A stretch of DNA of 64,000 nucleotides from the NCBI GenBank assembly GCA_038277395.1, contig CM076196.1:84571786-84635785 (forward strand), given 5' to 3'. The translations under genes were made by a program, and so were the position numbers. Below are positions 58,902-64,000 of this stretch, in pieces. Positions within the stretch are counted from its first letter, which is position 1. Each line of letters starts with the position of its first letter. This DNA comes from Dryocosmus kuriphilus. Its lineage: Eukaryota; Arthropoda; Insecta; Hymenoptera; Cynipidae. The notes beneath the pieces are model-generated. The model searched no databases, was not told the DNA's origin, and saw only the letters and a list, made by a program, of their open reading frames with translations.

Positions 58902-59956
58902 TTAAAAAACAGAAGTCATTTTTGCATTTTTTTGCACTCTTTTTTTTGCAAAACTTTAAAAAAATAAAAATATCGTTCTCGTACTTGTCTAATATTTTTC
59001 TAGACACTCTGACAATTTTATTTCACTCCTATTTATATAAAAAGATGCATTTTAAACATATTTAAAAGATGATTAAATTTGGGGGTCACTGGTGACCCCG
59101 GGTGTTCCGCAACAGGGAGCCAGAAAATGGTGGTGCCCTGAGGGTTACTACTCATCAATTTTCTGTAGTTGAGCCTCTCCGGCAACGCATTTGGAGGTAG
59201 ACTCGCGTAAAAAAACCAAAGATTCTGCGCGAAAATGAAAAAAATTTTGCTTTTGTTTATCCAATTTGTTTATAAAAATAATTGTTATCATGTTTCAACA
59301 AGTGATGAGAATTTGCAACTTCTATGAGCATATCAAGCAATGAAACTGAAAAAAGGAGTGAAATTTGCAGGAACCTATTCATTTTTTTATGATAATTATT
59401 TATAAAAAATAATAATTTTATCTTTTCAAACCACTTCGTTGTTAACTTGTTAGTTAATTGGTTTATAACAATTAAGCTGATTATTATGCAAATTATTTGT
59501 ATCCGGTGAGTCCCGCATGGATTTAAGACGTTTTGTGATATCTGACAATCATTCCTGAAGAGAAAAAAAAAGAAACTGCAAAATTGCTCTTTTTACCACA
59601 CTTTGCGTTAAATGAATAAATACAAACAAAGACAAATTAAAAAATCGCGGCTCACAAATCTCTTAAAAATTGATTTAACTTTAATTAACAAAAAAAAATG
59701 TAAATCGAATGACAGCTGAAGGCTGTAGACATTTTTTAACAATAAATTTCTGTTTCGGACTACTGTGTCCCGACGCGATATTTTTCTATTGTACTTAACA
59801 TGGAGAATGATACTCTAAGACCCCCCCCCTCCCCCTCAACAAATCACGTATTTTATGAATTACCCCTATGTATTTTCAATTTCAATATTTTAACAAAATT
59901 CTTTGTTTACCTACTAAATTATAAAGTGATTTAGAAATGCCACTGTTTAGATAGTA

Positions 59957-61557
59957 TCACTTTTTAGCCAGCTCATTACTGAGCCAATCAAGCCCCTCGT
60001 ATAGACCGTGGCCTTGGGTTGCACATGTGCTCTGGATGTACCAGTGACGTCCTCGAAGTGAATTCAAACCGAGTTTGTCTGTTAATTCTGCAGCGGACAT
60101 CGCGTTTGGCAAATCCTGCTTATTGGCAAATACCAAAAGAACAGCATCTCTTAATTCATCTTCTTTCAGCATATTAGCCAGTTCTCGCTCTGCTTCACTG
60201 ATACGTTCCCGATCATTGCTGTCCACCACGTAAATGAGACCCTGCAATAAAACGAAGTTAGATATTATTTTGATTTTCTACCTTTTCTAAAAAGAAGGAT
60301 GGACCTAAGAACTTATCATCTTTTTTTAACCACAATCTCTACAGAAATAATAATTCTATTGGATTGTTTTTTCTTACGCATTTTTATAGAACGGAAAATT
60401 TCACATTAAAACTTACCTAACGAAGATGTCTTATCTTATCACATTCAAAAAGTGAAAACTCTAGGTGACAGATTAATTAATTTAAACGGTTTCAGATTAT
60501 TATTTTAACGATCTTTATAAATATACATATATATTAAAAGTAAGATATTTTAACCTATTATTCACAATATTCTAGAGAATTTAGAAAAGTTTAAAATCCA
60601 AGGACTCTGACTTTTTTAATGTTTGCAAATATGCGAAACATTCAAAGAGATAGTACATCTTGAAAGCAAATGAAAGTTACATATTATAGCACCCAACGTG
60701 AGACAAGTTATTTGTGTGTAAAATATTTATTAATATTATTTTCTACAAATTGGTGTTTATAACACAATTTTCTCATACTTATGTTTAAAATTTTGTAGAA
60801 GAAAACTAAAGAAAAGCTTCATATAGAAGAAAAATTGCTGTTTATGACAAGCTTTTAAAATTAAAAATCTAGACTTTTGTTTAATTAAGTTTTAACCCCA
60901 TGCATTAAAACAAGCCCAAGATAAACTTTCGCAGAAAAAATTAATAATATGTTGTTAACATCTTTAGGTCACTTCATACTTGCGTGGCAATCTTGATAAT
61001 AGTACATAAATGATAGGTATTTTGAAGAATGAACGTGTCAGCTAAATCTGAATGTTATTTCATTGCCTAAAAAGAGGACCTCGAATGGTAAGAGAATGAC
61101 TCTACTGTATAATGAGTATGATTTAATAAGTTAGATAGCAATAAACACCAGTCATAAAACCAAAATGGTACTGGATACACTAGCGTCGAACATAAACAGA
61201 ACAAATTTTAACAAAATTTCAGAGTGAACTCTAATGGAACTCTGGGTCTAAAAACTGGACCTTGAAATAATTGAGAAAATAATGAATATGTATTATTACC
61301 TGTGTATTCTGGAAATAATGCCTCCAGAGAGGTCTAATTTTATCCTGACCGCCGACGTCCCACACCGTGAAGCAGATGTTCTTGTACTCGACGGTTTCGA
61401 CGTTGAAACCAATTGTTGGGATTGTGGTGACAATTTCGCCCAATTTTAATTTGTAAAGTATCGTCGTTTTACCGGCGGCGTCGAGACCAACCATAAGGAT
61501 TCTCATTTGCTTTTTGCCAAAGAGACGAGTTAAAACACTGCTGATGGTCAAACCCAT
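59957..61557 (-). CDS. Arf102F: class II ADP-ribosylation factor (Arf4/5-type GTPase)
   Basis: Two coding exons, 61,557-61,300 and 60,241-59,957, GT/AG intron in phase 0 after Gln86; 180 residues, the exact family length. The start is the ATG followed by GLTISS, giving Gly2 for N-myristoylation; in-frame codons further upstream would hide it. G1 box GLDAAGKT (24-31), Thr48 in switch I, DVGGQ (67-71) with catalytic-support Gln71, NKQD (126-129) and CATQG near the end. The N-terminus GLTISS and the NELAKK tail match class II Arfs (Drosophila Arf102F, vertebrate Arf4/5) better than Arf1. Role: a GDP/GTP-switched recruiter of coat proteins at Golgi and ER-Golgi membranes. A 5' UTR acceptor-like TTTGTAG lies near 61,645. 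A transposable repeat begins within a few bases after the stop codon. Confidence 0.96.
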
Positions 61558-61761
61558 GACTTTGGAGAATGCGTTCAATGAACGTTATAGAAACTGCGCG
61601 TCGAGGTGCGACGGACCCCGATTTCTGGGATTTTCTAACCTACAAATGATTTACTTGAGTTTTATATTGACAATGAAAAAAAAGCAAATAGGTGAAAATT
61701 GGTAATTTGTGCACAAATTCTAATGTGAGCTTTCAAAAACGCTCTGTAGAACACACCTTCG

Positions 61762-62580
61762 TCAAGTTAAGCCGTCATCCACGACAAAAGCACAATGCCG
61801 GAAATAGCTGGCACGTTCGCCACGCACACCGCGTTTTTTTTCCTGAAATAAGACTTTATGATTGGGTTTAGTGGGAAAATGTCGGGAGAATTTAAGGGAG
61901 TGGATATTGGTCCAGGAATTTTGAGGAAAGGGAACGAAATTGATAGTGAATCGGTTTTTATCAGTAAACTGTGTCAAACTTGGTCAAACTTGACGACTCG
62001 ACTATCGGCCTGTCAAACTGCCATGTTGGTTAACTATTCTAGCGCGAAATTTGAATATTCGCGAGACATTACAAATAAATCTTTCAAAATAAAAAGTTGT
62101 TGAAATGAAAAATTATTTTTTAAAATATAGCTAATATAATAATCTGATTGCTCTTTTGTTCGTAGTGAAAAATTTAAATACTTATACAAAATTCAAAAAC
62201 TAATCAGTTTTTAAAAATAATTACCTAAATAATTATTTTCGGAAATCTCTCATTGAAAATTTTGTTCATTGAATAATTATTCAGTCAATTATACGTGTAG
62301 GATAACATTTATTAATTAATTCTTCGCTAATTTACAATATTCTACTATCAATCAATATAATAATAATTACAATGTAGGTCATAATATATATTTTTATCAT
62401 ACTAAATATTAATATTCTTATATCTATACCTTAAAATATTACACGATAATTTTCTTAAATTAACCCTCATATAGTATTATCCAATATAGTTATGTTTATT
62501 ATGTAATATGTGATGAGGATGGTATGTATAAATAATATTGTGTTTCATAAAAGCACTTCTTGTTGCTTATAATAATTACC
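61762..62580. other. Arf upstream region, no further gene seen
   Basis: GC content is slightly higher near 61,580-62,000, as for a promoter of a housekeeping gene. ORFs here (for example 61,858-62,103) have no family features. Confidence 0.4.
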
Positions 62581-62797
62581 CAGTGGGCAAAAAAATGGAG
62601 GACGTCTTTACGACTTTGAAAATACGTCCTATATATGTCCGTGTCGTAAAGATGTTTTTAAGACATCTTTAAGACATTTTAATGTCGAAAAGATGCCTTT
62701 ACATCATTTTTACGACACGGACATATGACGTCTTCGCGTCGTCTTAAAGATACCAGAAGATGTCATATAAAGACATCCTTCAATTTTTTGCCCACTG
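62581..62797. mobile_element. palindromic MITE family M, copy 2
   Basis: Starts CAGTGGGCAAAAAAATGGAG and ends CAATTTTTTGCCCACTG. Shares the GTCGTAAAGATG and TTTAAGACATTTTAATGTCG motifs with copy 1 at 53,185-53,382. Non-coding. Flanks do not show an obvious duplication. Confidence 0.85.
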
Positions 62798-64000
62798 AAT
62801 ATCGTTTCCGCGTAGAATCTTTACTCATTTTATTAAAATCGAATTTTTTCACTTTATACTGTCTTATTTTTCATTACACTCATTATTAGTCTCCTCGATT
62901 ATTTTCCCAAAAAGTATTTATTGGGTACCTATAACTTTTCTCAAACTTTTTCTTTTCAATTGAAAAAATATTAACTTAATTTATAGACTTAAAACTTTCA
63001 CACAAAAGTTAATTAGGTCAAAAAATAATTAATTATGGTGCCATATTTTTTTTTCTTTTTGGACCCAACTATTAAACTTTTTCGTTTCGTTAATACTATA
63101 ATATAACATTAAATTCGATTACGATAATAATTCCATAATTTCAATTACAAAAACACTCTTATCTATATCACAATTTATAATTATCTTTAATGCTCCCTTA
63201 ATTAAAATTAATTATATTTGACTTTCTTCTTTCTTTTTAGATAATGAAAACATTTTTTAATTCAATTTTCGATTGTAGGAAATCGAGTAGACCTTTGCTC
63301 ATAAAATTGATATGAGATTCAAAAGAATCACACGGAAACCAAGTTCAACCATCGAGCACCTTGAATTTTTTTTATTAATCGTAGATCCCAAGCTGCTTTG
63401 CCAGCCAGAGATTAGTATTGATTAATATTGATGATTAATAACGCCTAATTTACTCCTGCTAGTGATTACGCAATAATGATTATTATTCTTTTACTTTCTC
63501 TCATTAAAACTACACAAAATTTCTGCTTTTCAGTAAATATTTTCATGATTGCTTAATACAGCCTCACCCTTAATTGTTTCATTTTTTTACCCATTCGCAA
63601 TATAGTATTTCTGTTGCGCGTGTTGACTATAAATTTACGTCATATACGAAATACTTCGTTAGGCAGAAGGCAGAAGTCCATTTTCAGAAATTAAAAATAT
63701 TTTTCAAAATAAAAAGAAATCTGATGAAAATGTAAATAAAAATTATTTTTAAAAATAAAAATGAAATCTTATACATACCTTGAAAGATGATTGATGATAA
63801 ATGAATGAATGAATAAAGAACAAAATACGAATAAAAAAAGAATATTGTAACATTTATACACAGATTTTGGGGCTCGATTTTTTTTTTTTTTTAGGCTAAT
63901 GAATCAAAGTCATTGTAATGTACATTTTTTTGTGGAGTTGAAACAAGTTTCGTTAAATTTTAACTTTTAAATGAAAATAATTTTTTCTTCTGCTACCCTC
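62798..64000. other. AT-rich stretch, no gene seen
   Basis: No coding frame and no repeat pair recognised through the end of the window. Confidence 0.4.

Larger units (their letters stand above)
57578..59144 (+). mobile_element. nested element B: piggyBac-type, TTAA target
   Basis: Starts CCCTCTAGGCACCACC directly after TTAA (57,574-57,577) and ends GGTGGTGCCCTGAGGG before TTAC (59,145-59,148), a TTAA with one change. CCCT ends and TTAA targeting are hallmarks of piggyBac. Subterminal GGGGTCACCCACGACCCC and GGGGTCACTGGTGACCCC also pair. Native length about 1.16 kb after removing element C. A frame at 57,809-58,177 may be a transposase leftover but shows no motif I can confirm. Confidence 0.85.
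56609..59767. mobile_element. nested element A: long-TIR DNA transposon
   Basis: Ends CACAGTGGTCCGAAACAG and TGTTTCGGACTACTGTG. Terminal inverted similarity runs for hundreds of bases (ATTTTTTAATTTG and GTGTGGTAAAAAGAGCAA with their complements). TA precedes the left end; TC follows the right. Ends and target would suit a Tc1/mariner-like derivative, unproven. No transposase seen; other elements occupy its centre. Confidence 0.8.
56318..59955 (+). repeat. dispersed repeat family R, copy 2, split by nested elements
   Basis: 56,318-56,608 and 59,790-59,955 together match copy 1: GGGAACGTTCCCAGAACAAT, CTGTGCTATTAGG, the C-rich tract and TTTCAATATTTTAACAAA then AAATGCCACTGTTTA. The 3.2 kb between is element A. 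The repeat's last bases lie within a few bases of the Arf stop codon at 59,957-59,959. Confidence 0.85.

Noticed and set aside
61555..61578. Arf start codon upstream of the GLTISS Met
   Set aside because: It would bury Gly2, the myristoylated residue conserved in all Arfs, and the upstream codon is a TTG.

Overview
The window looks like nuclear DNA of an insect. It is AT-rich, genes are few and carry short GT/AG introns, and the two conserved genes (a ZNF598/Hel2 ribosome-collision ubiquitin ligase and a class II Arf GTPase) are animal orthologues with an insect-like look. The order cannot be fixed from the sequence; Hymenoptera is only a guess from the style of the LINE. Most of the 64 kb is mobile DNA in many stages of decay.

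Layout. 1-5,535: a broken Gypsy/Ty3 pol (RT, RNase H, integrase, GPY domain) carrying a small MITE, then an LTR-like stretch. 5,640-6,600: a dispersed repeat and a broken reverse-strand THAP-domain exon. 6,787-9,032: a large inverted repeat whose right arm holds a tRNA-derived SINE with an exact 13-bp target duplication. 11,670-14,787: the ZNF598 gene in three exons. 15,760-17,205: copies of a dispersed foldback family. 17,945-23,260: a reverse-strand non-LTR retrotransposon with ORF1 and an endonuclease/RT ORF2, broken mostly at mononucleotide runs. 24,840-28,930: nested palindromes. 29,500-34,363: TIR/foldback elements, including a PIF/Harbinger element with a TTA duplication. 34,760-35,062: a Helitron 3' terminus. 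35,168-43,073: a Gypsy-type LTR retrotransposon with both LTRs, a tRNA-Pro primer site and matching TTTTA flanks, itself interrupted by a hAT element and a MADF-bearing TIR element. 45,280-49,817: a hAT element with an exact 8-bp duplication; a solo LTR sits in its terminal repeat. 50,050-51,710: a TIR element with one THAP exon. 51,863-54,541: an apparently intact two-exon THAP/coiled-coil gene whose intron is full of palindromes. 56,318-59,955: a dispersed repeat containing four successively nested DNA elements. 59,957-61,557: the Arf gene, reverse strand. 61,762-64,000: non-coding, with a second copy of a small palindromic MITE.

Working together: ZNF598 and Arf are unrelated housekeeping genes (ribosome quality control and Golgi/ER membrane traffic). 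Everything else is best read as layers of transposition, and nesting gives a relative order of insertion. The most useful leads are the four-deep transposon nest next to Arf, the transposon-derived sequence starting a few bases after the Arf stop codon, the three separate THAP-domain reading frames, the palindrome cluster at 24.8-28.9 kb, and a pattern of one-base indels at homopolymers that probably makes some genes look broken when they are not. I did not find a convincing new multi-gene system.
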